Shown here: piece by piece, positions 47,092-56,962 of the stretch | How the letters are laid out: the number at the start of each line of letters is the position of its first letter | Position numbering within the stretch: position 1 is the first letter of the stretch | Assembly (NCBI GenBank): GCA_022376465.1 | Contig: JACDTU010000007.1 | Span: 1,426,001-1,490,000, forward strand | Direction: 5' to 3' | DNA: 64,000 nt | Source of the DNA: Cubamyces lactineus | Lineage: Eukaryota > Basidiomycota > Agaricomycetes > Polyporales > Polyporaceae | Position numbers and translations under genes: made by a program | The notes under the pieces: generated by a model | The model's input: the letters and a program-made list of their open reading frames with translations, nothing else | What the model was told of the DNA's origin: nothing | Database searches by the model: none

Positions 47092-50000
47092 TCATGTTGA
47101 ATACCATTGTGCCCTGCTGGTCGTACCAGGATTTTCGGCTGTAGGAGGGTTGGTATGGCTCGCGCCATAGTTCCTCGTGATCCCAGCAGCCTCATCTGCG
47201 AGCCACTTGGCAATGGTTTCGGAGAAACGGTGGGGGTGCATAGGCCGAGTTTGTGTCCACTCGACCCGGAAGGCGTCCGTTACCATATCTCTGACCATCT
47301 TCTCCGTTGGCGTCTTGTCCCGCGTAACGCCGTTGTACAGATTCCATGTGATGTCCCGGAAGTACATCCAGTCGTCCACAATTCGGTCTTCCATGTGTTT
47401 CAGCAGGACTTCGACCGTGCGCTCGTCCTCGATATACAATCGCAGACGCATGGATGCTTCGTGCGATTGAGACTCGAGGCTGTAGGGAATGCCGTCGATG
47501 CTCGTTAGTGCAGAGCCGGCACCCGCCCAACTACGCGTCTGCGCATAGTCCAAGCGGGGAAGCTCGGGCTGCCCGTTAGGACCGACAGGATCGTTGTCGA
47601 GGGCGTACGTCAACCGCACGCGCTCTGCCCAGCTGCGGAGAGAGCCGCTGACAGAGTCGGCACCCGCCTTAATCACGTCTTCGCAAGCTTTCTTCAGCAA
47701 CTGGTCGATCTCCTGTCAATCGCAGATCGTGGGAGGGCCGGTTCAGTTAGCGTTGCCACCTCGGCGTCGGAGGCAATAAAGCGGCACTCACGTGGCGGAC
47801 ATCCGTCGTATCCTCGTCACGAGGCATACCGAGGGAAGTGAGGAGAGCGTTCGGAAGAAGAGACGTCGTCTTGCCGAGCACCGAAGCCAGGGACTCTGGG
47901 AGAACGTGAGCGAGGAATGTATGTGTGTGTGAACGCGTCGGACTTACCAGGAACTCCTGAGAGGTCGATGCCTCGGTCAACGTTTCGATGCACGAGGTCG
48001 AGGTTTTGGGTCATCTCTTTCAGGATGAGTAGATGACGAAGTAGGAAGAGGTGTCCCTCGTATTCGGTCGATGGTGGATTTTTGGACTTGAGCGTCTCCG
48101 CAGCGCTGACGAGCGTCTGCAGACAGTATTTGATGGCCTCTTGCGCGAGCTCGTCAAAAATAGCGGGCTATCTGCGCGGTCAGATATGGACCAGAGATGG
48201 GCTCGAGAGGGCAGACCTTGACGAATTCGTGCAACTGCGAGAGGACCCAAATTGTCTTCTGCAGAGTAGGATACCAGGTCTCCTGCTTGTCCCAGCTTCT
48301 GACCTGGAAGATCCGGCTGACGCTTGGTTGTTTCTCTCTGATCTCAGCGCCGGAAGGTGGCCTGCGAGCAGCTTCACACGTATGGTCAGGGGCGTTCCCG
48401 GGAGAAGAATGTTCCAGGGGCGACTCACCAACTAGTTTGTCCGGGTACTGCAGGTCTTCTGGCTTGGGGACGTAATAGCGGATCTCAGACTGGATGACCG
48501 ATTGGGCCTTGAAAAACAGCCGAGTCTGCGCATCCTGCAAGACCATCTGGAGAAGGTGGCTGATGTGCAAAGTCCGCAGGCCCCTATGCCGCCTGGGTTG
48601 ATCCAGGTCCAGGGAAAGCTCATCCAGCTCCGTATCCTCGTCGGAAGGCGAGTCGGGCACCGAGGGAATGTCAAGCACCATTAGGGCTTGGATGACGGTG
48701 CAGACTTCACATAGAGCGGAAAGTCGCGATTCGTGAAGTATTCGCGGTCGCAAGTCGTCATAGAGATAATCGCATAAGCTCTCCAAGTATTGGCTAGCGA
48801 GGGGGCGGGTCAACTTTAGCCAGGGGCGGACTGCTAGGGGATAACGACGTACTACAGCTGTTCTTCGCCAGAATTGAAGAACGCACGGTAAAGTTGGAAT
48901 TCATCGGTGCACAGCTGCTTCAGGTAGCTGCAGCCGGCTCTGGTCTGGCCGGGCATTCAGCAACAGGTGACTTCTCGAAGGGGTGGATATACTTACAAGC
49001 TCCACGAGCTCCGTGCGTGCGGGGTCTAGGCCTCTGATCTCTTCCATGAGACGACCGACAAGGAGACTCTTGCGTGCGGAGAAGTACGCGGCGTGGCACT
49101 CGGCCAACAGCGCCGATAGTTCGTCGGGATGAGCTTGGGCGCGCCGTTCCAGCTCCGCCAGCAGAGGGGCTAGCGGCCCAGAAACCGTCCGGAACCGGGT
49201 ATAGAGCAGATGCGTTTGAGCAGTTGTCGAGACGTCCTGTCATCTCGCTTAGTGACGGGAAGGAGGCTACAGACGTCTCTCGAATAATTACTTTCTCAGA
49301 CAGACGTTTGGAAACGTCGGCTGTCAGTGCCCGTAAGGAACCCACGAAATACATCTTGATAAGCGTCATCGCCCGCGTCATGCATTGCTGGAATCGAAGG
49401 AGATATACTTCCGCCTCTCTGAAGTGACGCTGCTGCGGGGTTAGAGAGCATACAGGGACCCCATCTGCCTCGGACTTACGTGAGTCTTAAGGTAATCGAT
49501 GCAAATATCGACGCGTTCGACCATGTAGAGGAAGTCCGTTTGCAGGACGAGTGATTCTCCGGGGTGGTTGAGCATCCGTGTGGCATGTTCGAGCTCTTGG
49601 AAATACTCTAATCGTTCGTCAATAGCGACGGTCATGTCCAACAGACGATCCTGACATCAGATAATTCAGATTACAGGTCACAACAACCCAGGGACGATGA
49701 AAGAATGAAGACTCACCCGCTCCTGCAGTAACTGCTCGCACGCTTCCTTCAAGCTCTTACCACTCTCCTCGACAGACCGCCAACCTTGGAGCATATCCTC
49801 TACTTCCCTGTCAATCTCATCTATCCTCTGGATGAGCCTGTCGCATGTCTCTAGATGGTCGGACACGCTCTCCAGGTGTGCGCGGATGTGCGCCTCTTGG
49901 CTATGGGTCACGGAGCGGTCGATGAGTGAGAACCAGTCATAGAACTGCTGAGGTGTTTGAATGGGCTGTTTCGGATGGAGCGCGTGTGACGCGGTATGCC

Positions 50001-50330
50001 GATGGGCGGAGAGGTTGGGCGTGGAGGGGCGTGAGCCTTGACCGAGTTTACCCCGGACGGTGGGCGTGGACGGACGGGAAGACGAGCCCGGGTCTTCTAC
50101 GCTAAACTTGACGTTCGAGGTCAAGACAACAAGTAGTATGCAAGTGCTGGGTCCATTCACACCTTCGGTGGCAAGGCAGCTCTTTCGCTGGCAGCCTGCA
50201 CGTAATTCACGCTCCTTGCCTCAATGTCTGTAATCGGCGCTGAGGCCTCCCATTCCTCTACACTGATCGTCGGCTTCGAATGAGTAGTTGGTATGGTGAG
50301 GTTCTGAGGTCGCTTTGTTGCCGTAGCCAT
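47092..50330 (-). CDS. COG3: Conserved oligomeric Golgi complex subunit 3 (Sec34)
   Basis: Lobe A subunit of the COG tether, which acts in retrograde transport within the Golgi. Exons: 50330-50163, 50106-49717, 49650-49480, 49429-49292, 49236-48997, 48944-48853, 48793-48429, 48335-48217, 48167-47948, 47895-47792, 47712-47092. All phases close and give 875 aa, the family length. The Sec34 domain spans about residues 90-240: FYDWFSLIDRSVTHSQEAHI, DRLIQRIDEIDREVEDMLQG, LEYFQELEHATRMLNHPGES, LLRFQQCMTRAMTLIKMYFV. Later marks are ARKSLLVGRLMEEIRGLDP, AGCSYLKQLCTDEFQLYRAF, WYPTLQKTIWVLSQLHEFVK and HLFLLRHLLILKEMTQNLDL. The intron before exon 4 has a CAGCAG tandem acceptor, so one extra Gln is possible. 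The start of exon 8 uses a weak GAG acceptor, fixed mainly by phase on both sides. Confidence 0.94.
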
Positions 50331-50717
50331 ATCAGGGTACTATCACGCGCTAGGGAACGGCAGAGGACGAGGGTGGTCGACCCTGATGAGCACGACTGGA
50401 AATCCCGGTCACTGTTGGGCGGCAGTACGTTGACAGGCTAAGCCGAGGAGGTCGAGAGTAGCGACAGTTCTCCGTAAAAGTTAGAGACGACACAGGTTCA
50501 AGACCGGCGATGCAAGGGAGCGGGACTGACGCGTTCGATCTAGTATGTATCCTACAGATCCTGCAGCCACATCGGGCACCCCAGCCACAGCGGCGAGCGG
50601 TTGTTTGGCCATGTTAGGCTGGACCTTCAACGCTGTTCCCTCTTCTGGAATGCGATCAATCTCTCCGCTTTCCGCCTCCATCCACGCCTATCGCACCGTT
50701 AGCTCATTTGGACAAAG
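50331..50717. promoter_or_regulatory. Shared COG3 / ELP6-like promoter region
   Basis: These 387 nt separate two divergent start codons and should carry both promoters. No TATA element is obvious, which fits housekeeping genes. Confidence 0.45.
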
Positions 50718-51619
50718 ATGTTCCCGCCCACTGACCTCCCCATCCCATCTGAAGTCCTTCTCATCACAGATGAACTACTGTCTCCAGCGGACTTCCTTCT
50801 CCATCGGTATCTGGCAGCACACCTAAAGGAGTCTAAGAACTCGCGATGCGTACTCGTTTCCGTGTCCGAAGACCTCGGAAGATGGAAATCGGTAGCGCAA
50901 CGCTCAGTAAGCGCCACGATCTATATCTGCGCGCCGATGGTAGCGTACTGATACGTCTCCGGCAGAATCTGAATCTGGCACAGAGTCTTGAATCACAATC
51001 GCTTACGTTTATTGATGCAATGTCATACGTCTCCCCCGCGCTAGAGGAAGAGTTGAAAGCGCCTCTGAAAACCTTGCATAGGCAAATTATGGAATGCCTG
51101 AATCGTTCGCACTCAGATGATGTCAAGGTTCTAGTCATGCTAGACGATATTGCGGCTCTGGAATGGATGGGCGTTCCCCTGGCAGATATCTTGCGTTTCG
51201 CTCGAGCGCTATGTGCAACGTGCAGAAAGGTGATGACACCAACAAGCGTCAAGAACCTCAACTGACAATGTAACTCACAAGTATAACGCTTCCCTCATTC
51301 TCCGCCATCACGTCACGACGCCTGGAGAACCCGACGACATTTTCAGGCATCTACTCCAACTTTGCACATATCACATGGACGTATTCCCGCTATCGACTGG
51401 TAGGAGTGGATCCGTCAGTGGGCAGGTAGTGTTCCCTCCTTCATGTTGAGGGGCAATCGCGAGCTTAATGGCGCAACCGTATAGGTCGCATTGCATTGCG
51501 GGGCTGCGGCCTCGGAGGCAACACACAAACTCATCCCACGTAGTGCAGCAGTGCAATACCGACTTACAGATACTGGAAGCGTCTTCTTCGATAGAGGGAC
51601 CGGTAGTGGTGTACTGTAG
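50718..51619 (+). CDS. Elongator complex protein 6 (ELP6)-like
   Basis: Elp6 forms a RecA-like hetero-hexamer with Elp4 and Elp5, which supports tRNA wobble-uridine modification by Elongator. Exons 50718-50906, 50966-51229, 51282-51425 and 51485-51619 give 243 aa in phase, close to the usual size. The N-terminus reads PIPSEVLLITDELLSPADFL then LHRYL, matching the family opening where the protein lacks a Walker A loop. Other marks are CVLVSVSEDLGRWKSVAQ, LTFIDAMSYVS, VKVLVMLDDIAALEWMGVPL with DILRF, NASLILRHHV, and a final beta-rich part (VQYRLTDTGSVFFDRGTGSG). The assignment rests on this domain order. The gene is divergent from COG3 and convergent with the first QxW gene, from which it is separated by 182 nt. 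Confidence 0.82.
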
Positions 51620-51801
51620 CTCAGACCAATACCCGAAACAGCCTTCAGTAGCCTTCTTACGGGGCCGAACGTCATCAGCTCGTGACGTCATTACACAGAC
51701 ATTATACAGAGTCTGTTCCAAGTCAAAGCATTGTCCGATGTACGTAGTCCATTTCTCTTCCACAAAAAGCTCACGGCATAATGCTCGCTTTGCCTATACG
51801 C

Positions 51802-52432
51802 TCAGGCAGAGACTGGTGTGGGAACCCACAGCTCATGGGGCTGAAGGACGTTCTCGCAGAAGTCGAGGATGACCTGTTGCTCGACCACAGATTGGTTACA
51901 ATATACTTGAGAAGGCAAACATATCCCAAAGACGTACCGGCACGCCATCCGCAGGTCGACCAAGCGAGATACAGTTGCCGTCCGCATTAGTGATAGTGGA
52001 CGGGTTCTCGTTCAGGGTCCAGAACTGAGCGGAGTCGTTCTCATCGCATTCGGCGACATAGAGCACCTGGGAAGAGGACTCGGGAACTACGCCCTTCGAG
52101 GTGATGCACAAGTCGCCATAGGCGATTTGCGTGGGGACACCAGAGCCAGAGACGATGTAGAGAGCGGTTCTATCGTCTGATGACCCGTCTCCCGGCACTG
52201 TCACTTCAAGGTACGCATTCGGCACCACAGCTTCTGGCGCGAGTGCAAGTGAGGTGTCTAGAACGCCATGTCAGCCAGCAACTCTGAGCGGCGAGTTCAC
52301 CACATGCATAGCTTGCGAGCACTCACTCTGAGTCGATATGATGTGCGCAAAGGTTCCGGCTGGGATGAAATCTGCAGCGACATCGCTCGCAAGGGCGAGG
52401 GCCGAAGCGACAAAGGCAACGAGAGTGAACAT
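51802..52432 (-). CDS. Secreted QxW (ricin-B-like) protein, copy 1
   Basis: Small secreted protein, 165 aa, from exons 52432-52327, 52257-51938 and 51873-51802. The signal peptide MFTLVAFVASALALASDVAA precedes the mature start DFIPAGTF. The body contains PNAYLEVTVPGDGSS, LYIVSGSGVPTQIAYGDLCI, SAQFWTLNENPSTITNADGN and CISLGRPADGVPV, ending ELWVPTPVSA. The Q-F-W triplet followed by an NADGNC loop is the pattern of a beta-trefoil carbohydrate-binding repeat (CBM13). The terminal repeat has E-L-W instead of Q-x-W. Sugar binding is inference. Copy 2, at 53702-53078, has exactly the same exon lengths (106, 320, 72 nt). A TATAAAAG element lies about 70 nt upstream. Confidence 0.85.
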
Positions 52433-52498
52433 GTCTGCTGGTAGATGAAGTCGTGAATGCCGTGGACAATGGTGCCCAAATGCTGAGTCGCAGTGCCT

Positions 52499-52506
52499 CT
52501 TTTATA
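52499..52506 (-). promoter_or_regulatory. TATA box of QxW copy 1
   Basis: On the minus strand the site reads TATAAAAG, about 70 nt upstream of the start codon at 52432, a good core-promoter position. Confidence 0.55.
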
Positions 52507-52917
52507 CTCTGACGGGTGAACGCAAACTAGGCGCAGCTAGGTGCGTGAGCCCGGACCAAGGACACACTCGTCACATACGGCCTGCGTACAGTTAGCCTTT
52601 ACATGGCCTGTGCAGGCCGCACCAAGAACGAACCCATAAGTTCCCATGTCACCTTGACCACCGCTGCCCGTGCATGGTGCGATTGGGGTTTGCGAGCGCC
52701 TTACGGGGCACTGCCAGGTCATGGACGGTCATATAAATGATCACAGCAATAGAGCATGATGCACGATGCGTAGGGTCGGATCAAGTACCGAGAGGCACGG
52801 CTTGTAGGCCCCGTGTCGATCATTGCTTGCTCCATGGGAGTTTGCTTCAGGGATTTTCAGCCTCCAGCGCACGATGCATGGTAGGTAAACGATGACGCCA
52901 AGGCAGACCGTGGGCTA

Positions 52918-52930
52918 GGTCGGGCTGCGA
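52918..52930 (+). repeat. 13-nt element upstream of QxW copy 1
   Basis: GGTCGGGCTGCGA recurs exactly at 54099-54111 upstream of copy 2. The distances to the two starts are 486 and 397 nt, which suggests the duplication included upstream sequence. Confidence 0.4.
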
Positions 52931-53077
52931 TCATGGAATGGATCGTCCATGATGGTAGATTGTCATTAAAATGACTACATCGTGTACACAGTGCTGTCGC
53001 GTATGCAACCTATCACCGTACGTTGTAGGACCGTGTTGAACTGTCGTTGACAGCTCAACTCCGCATCAATTGGCGAG

Positions 53078-53702
53078 TCATGCGGAGACAGCCTTGGGGA
53101 CCCAAAGCTGGTGGGCCTGGAGCTCGTCCTCGCAGAAGTCAAGCACAACCTGTTCAAATCGAGGATCAGTCGATGCAGGGAAATCAAAGAGGCAGGGGAG
53201 TATGCGTACCGATACACCGTTGGCAGGCCGGCCGAGAGTAATGCAGTTGCCATCTGCGTTGGAAATAGTCGATGGGTTCTCGTTCAGGGTCCAGAACTGT
53301 GCCGGGTCGCTGGCGTCACATTCGGCGATGTATAGGATCTGCGAGGAGGATTCCGGGACGACGCCCTTGGCGGTAATGCACCAATCGCCGTATGCAATTT
53401 GCGAGGGGACACCAGAGCCAGACACGATGTAGAAAGCGGATGGATCTGCGGAAGACCCGTCGCCCGGGAGCGTAACCTCCAGGTACGCGTTAGGCGTAGC
53501 AGCTTCTGGGGCGAGCGCGAGCGATGTGTCTGTAGAGTGGTATTTGTTAATCGTCGTGCCAATAGGCAGGGAAGTGATGAAGTTACTACTACTCACTCTG
53601 GGTAGAGAAGATATGGGCAGCGGTGCCTGCAGGGATGAAATCTGCAGCGACACCCGACGCAAGGGCGAGGGCAGAAGAGACGAAGGCGAGAAGAGCGAAC
53701 AT
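53078..53702 (-). CDS. Secreted QxW (ricin-B-like) protein, copy 2
   Basis: Tandem paralogue of the gene at 52432-51802, same strand, 645 nt apart, 165 aa. Exons 53702-53597, 53529-53210 and 53149-53078 match copy 1 in length exactly. Signal peptide MFALLAFVSSALALASGVAA, then DFIPAGTAAHIFSTQ and NTSLALAPEA with an N-glycosylation site at the exon junction, shared by both copies. The body has LYIAECDASDPAQFWTLNEN and an NADGNC loop. The last repeat keeps Q-L-W (AHQLWVPKAVSA), so this copy preserves both QxW triplets while copy 1 has lost one. Sequence identity is high in the core and lower around the signal peptide cleavage region. Carbohydrate binding outside the cell is inferred. Confidence 0.86.
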
Positions 53703-53786
53703 ATTTGCGTGGATAGACAAGAACGTTGGAGAGTCGTGAGGTAAGTGGCGGGTCGGATGATGCTTGTTTTGCCCGACGCGGTGAGT

Positions 53787-53792
53787 CTTATA
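53787..53792 (-). promoter_or_regulatory. TATA-like element of QxW copy 2
   Basis: Reads TATAAG on minus, about 85 nt before the start at 53702, matching the position seen in copy 1. Confidence 0.45.
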
Positions 53793-54098
53793 TGCATCGG
53801 CGGGGTCAACTGGAGTAGGCTAGATACCGCCGTTTGTGAGCACCTGACAGCTACGCGCGGCGATTATGACCTCCACAAGGCGTTTGCAAGCCGGGCCAAG
53901 CCTGTCAGGAACGGCATCCGAGAGCTGGACAGTTGAGGGATCGCTGGTGCCATGTTACATGGTGATCAGTGAGACGCGAGCGCCGCTAGGACTGTATGGC
54001 TCCGAACTCCGGATATTAACCAATATTTCATTGTCAGTGAGTACGCATGGATGATGCGCTGATGCGTTAGAGACGGTTAGATGTCATGTATGGGCCAT

Positions 54099-54111
54099 GG
54101 TCGGGCTGCGA
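54099..54111 (+). repeat. 13-nt element upstream of QxW copy 2
   Basis: Exact second copy of GGTCGGGCTGCGA at 52918-52930. Short flanking similarity (GCCCCG..TGTCGATC) also occurs near both copies. Confidence 0.4.
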
Positions 54112-54695
54112 GCCCCGCCTTGTGTCGATCCATGCCCGACTCCTCACTGGTACGCGCTAGCGATTCCGAAGCACGCCGGTCCAGTGCAGGTGTTTCCACT
54201 CACCCTCTGTTTGAGCGTCAGGGTTTCAGTCTTCAGTACAACAGGAACACCAGTACCATTTGTCGTGGTAAGTGCTGGTTGGACCTAGCATACCATGCTT
54301 CGAGTAAAGATGCAGAAAGTCTGGAGGATGCGATAAACGCCCAGGTGTCGCAACAAGGATGGGCGCTTGTGGAGGAGCAACTGAACGCCATCGACGTATT
54401 CACACAACAGCCCTCTCCGCTTCTCTTCTTCTGCTGTGCAGCCCTGGCTCGCCCTCAAACCGAGGCACAACAACACTACCCTCAGTACGCCTAGAAACAC
54501 TTTGTTTACTCTGAGGACGGAGGACGACTCCTTAGCCTCACAGGTCAAACCTACCCCAGGCCCTCGTCCTATCTGACGCTGGACACTCGCCGACGCTTCT
54601 TGCCATCGCACTAGAGCTCTTGGCCTCGATTTACATCAAGCTTGTCCTCCTTGCACAAGTGCATTCCATCCTATCCAGTTGACGTTACCTACTAT

Positions 54696-56273
54696 ATGAT
54701 CCACATGCCGCTCCCCTCACATTTCCAGTCTACGACCAACCGCTCTCTCCCACGACGCGTCGATAGCTTGAAGACCACCAAAGGTCCCTACTTCTCTGAA
54801 GTCGAGGACGAACTACGTGATGTCAAGCGGGTACATGCGCAGGGCCAAGAAGAGGACCTAAGGTATGCGCTCAACCGAACCATCAACAGGGTCGAGGAGC
54901 TTGTACGTAGTCACACTTGTCTCACACGCCTACCAGCACTGATCGCGAACTGCATTCATGTAGACGTCAATGCTGAAGGAGGCGTACAAAGCTCAGGCCG
55001 ATCTGCAGACAGAACTCACCCTGGCCAAGTCTAATCTCCAACTCGCACTCGCAAACAACGAGATGCTTGAGGACGCTCTCAGGCGAGATCCTGGCTCGTC
55101 CCGCGACGTGGGATGGCGGCGAATGAGTGCGCGCGAGCAGAATTTGAAGGCTGAGGCCGAGGCCGAGCGCAGACGCAGCACTGATAGTCTCGCCTCGACC
55201 GAGCTCTCTTCAGCATCCCCGACTTTCCCTCACCACTCTCCAGGCCCCGAGCCTTCACCGATGCCCCTAAGATCAGCCACGGTGCCGTCACCAGCACCCA
55301 CGTCAGAGAGCCGATTCTTCCGATTCCGGTTTGGAAACGGGGCATCTTCGTCCGCGAGCCATCCCTCTTCCCCTAGGCTTTCGGGCACCCAATCACCGAG
55401 CCTGAACGGGTCGCATCTCACGTCGGCCTCACTCCCATCGCTCGTGTCAAGTAAAGATCACGAAAAGGAGCTAGAGGAGCTGCAGCAGCAACTGGAGAAG
55501 GAGCGCAAGGCACACAAGGACGCATGTGAGGCGAAGGCTGCCCTGGAGGCAGAGCTCGAGTCGCTCTCGCAGGCCCTCTTCGAGGAGGTAAGGCGATCAC
55601 ATCAAATTCAGTGATCATAGTTCGATGCTCACTACACTCGTAGGCGAACAAGATGGTAGCCACAGAAAGGAGGAAGCTCGCGGAGACGGAAGAGGCATTA
55701 CGAGAGGCACGCGAACAGGGTGAAGCATTGAAGAACGTCCTGCGTCTCGTCGAGCGCGACAACCCGCGCAACAGCGCGTCATCGGAGGCATCGCGGCCGT
55801 CTGAGACCGCCTTGCCCATACGGTCGCGGCATCGAGCAACGTCGTCCGCTGTCGGAATCAAGTCCCTTCCCCCGTCGGGGGCGGCCTCCCCACGCTCCCA
55901 CCCGAGCTCCCCCGCACTGCCGTCGAGCGAACTCCCCTCATCCGCGTCGACAGTCGTTCCTACTTCCTCATCGGCGGACGTTACTGAAGAAGAGGGCGAC
56001 AGGACGCTCCTCGCACCATCGCCGTCCGAACCTCCGCACGAGTCCCCAACATCATTGGAATCGTCTGAGCCTGCATTGTCGCTCACAACAAATCTACACC
56101 CATCGCCGTCGCCGTCTCCATCACGTTCACCAACGCCGTCCCCCGGCCCATCACCACTGTCGGCACCTGGCCAATATTTGTACAGCAAGGCGCGTCCGGT
56201 TGACTACTTCGACGGCGAGGAGTCTCCGTGGGCAGATGCGCCATCTGCAACGTCCGCGAGGGTCACCTCGTGA
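54696..56273 (+). CDS. SEC2-like Rab guanine-nucleotide exchange factor
   Basis: Sec2 domain proteins activate the secretory-vesicle Rab Sec4 during polarised exocytosis. Exons 54696-54902, 54964-55587 and 55644-56273 give 486 aa in phase. The N-terminal coiled coil starts at YFSEVEDELRDVKRVHAQGQ and continues in LKEAYKAQADLQTELTLAKS. After a Ser/Pro-rich linker, a second coiled coil (residues about 235-310) carries the exchange-domain signature: LEAELESLSQALFEEANKMV, then ERRKLAETEEALREAREQGE. The C-terminal 170 residues are Ser/Pro-rich, ending YLYSKARPVDYFDGEESPWA and a short tail. ATGs at 54696 and 54705 are both in frame; I use the first. Upstream coding exons cannot be excluded. The domain split by a linker is unusual compared with yeast Sec2, where the coiled coil is continuous. 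Confidence 0.85.
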
Positions 56274-56962
56274 TGCATGACCCCGGCTGGCCATGTCATT
56301 GTTTCGTACTCTCGCGCCCACGCACTTTTTGGAGATCCCATCCGCCCTTGCTTTCCCTCGGTTGTACCCCAAGTACCTTTCTTCTCTCGCAATGTCTGAG
56401 CTCGTCCGCACACGCAATACCCGCATGTCCTGTGCATGTCATGTCGTCTACATATATCGAGAACAGTTGAGGTCGATTATGTACAGTCTCATAATAACAT
56501 ACTTGCCACCTGCCCGCTGCCCGCCGCCCGCCGTGTGCGCCCAGGCCGGACAGGTATCAGACACCCTCAGCGGACCGCAAGGCGAGCACGAGACGCGAAC
56601 GCTGAAGCACAACCAGGGGCGGGAATCACGTAAACAGTTACTAATGCATGGTTGTTGGGGGAGCAAAAGCGCATGAAAGGGCGAGAGGCGTGGAAAAGCA
56701 CAGCGCGCGCAGTTGGACAACTTCATCGAGGGAGCAAAACGAGAAGTGAAAGATATACTAGGATACAAGGGGGCAAACGTACAACCGACGGCGAAATCAG
56801 CACCCTGTCGAAGCATTGCGTTCGGCAGAAGGGTCATTTGGGGAGGAAAGCAAGGCGGAGGATGCGCACGGGGAGCGTGATAAGCGACACAGCGAGTTTG
56901 AGCCAGCTGACGTGCATGACGAGGACGGGCCTTGGGCGAGGTAGCATCACCTCTCAGCTTGT
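56274..56962. other. Convergent intergenic region, 689 nt
   Basis: Between the stops of the SEC2-like gene (plus) and the PWWP gene (minus). It should hold both 3' UTRs. No gene or repeat stands out. Confidence 0.4.

Larger units (their letters stand above)
52433..53077. other. Intergenic region between tandem QxW genes
   Basis: Contains the copy 1 promoter with its TATA element. An imperfect hairpin (ATCATGGA with TCCATGAT, about 52930-52951) occurs next to the 13-nt element GGTCGGGCTGCGA (52918-52930), which is also found upstream of copy 2. No gene is seen. Confidence 0.45.
53703..54695. other. Divergent intergenic region
   Basis: Between QxW copy 2 (minus) and the SEC2-like gene (plus). 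It contains a TATAAG element on minus at about 53787-53792 and the repeated 13-nt element. A 137-codon frame at 54081 has no recognisable content and is not called. Confidence 0.45.

Noticed and set aside
54081..54494. 137-codon plus frame before the SEC2-like gene
   Set aside because: Could be a 5' exon, but no in-phase splice to the SEC2-like frame gave conserved sequence.
55418..56188. 256-codon minus frame rich in Asp/Gly
   Set aside because: Antisense of the Ser/Pro-rich SEC2-like tail; no domain.
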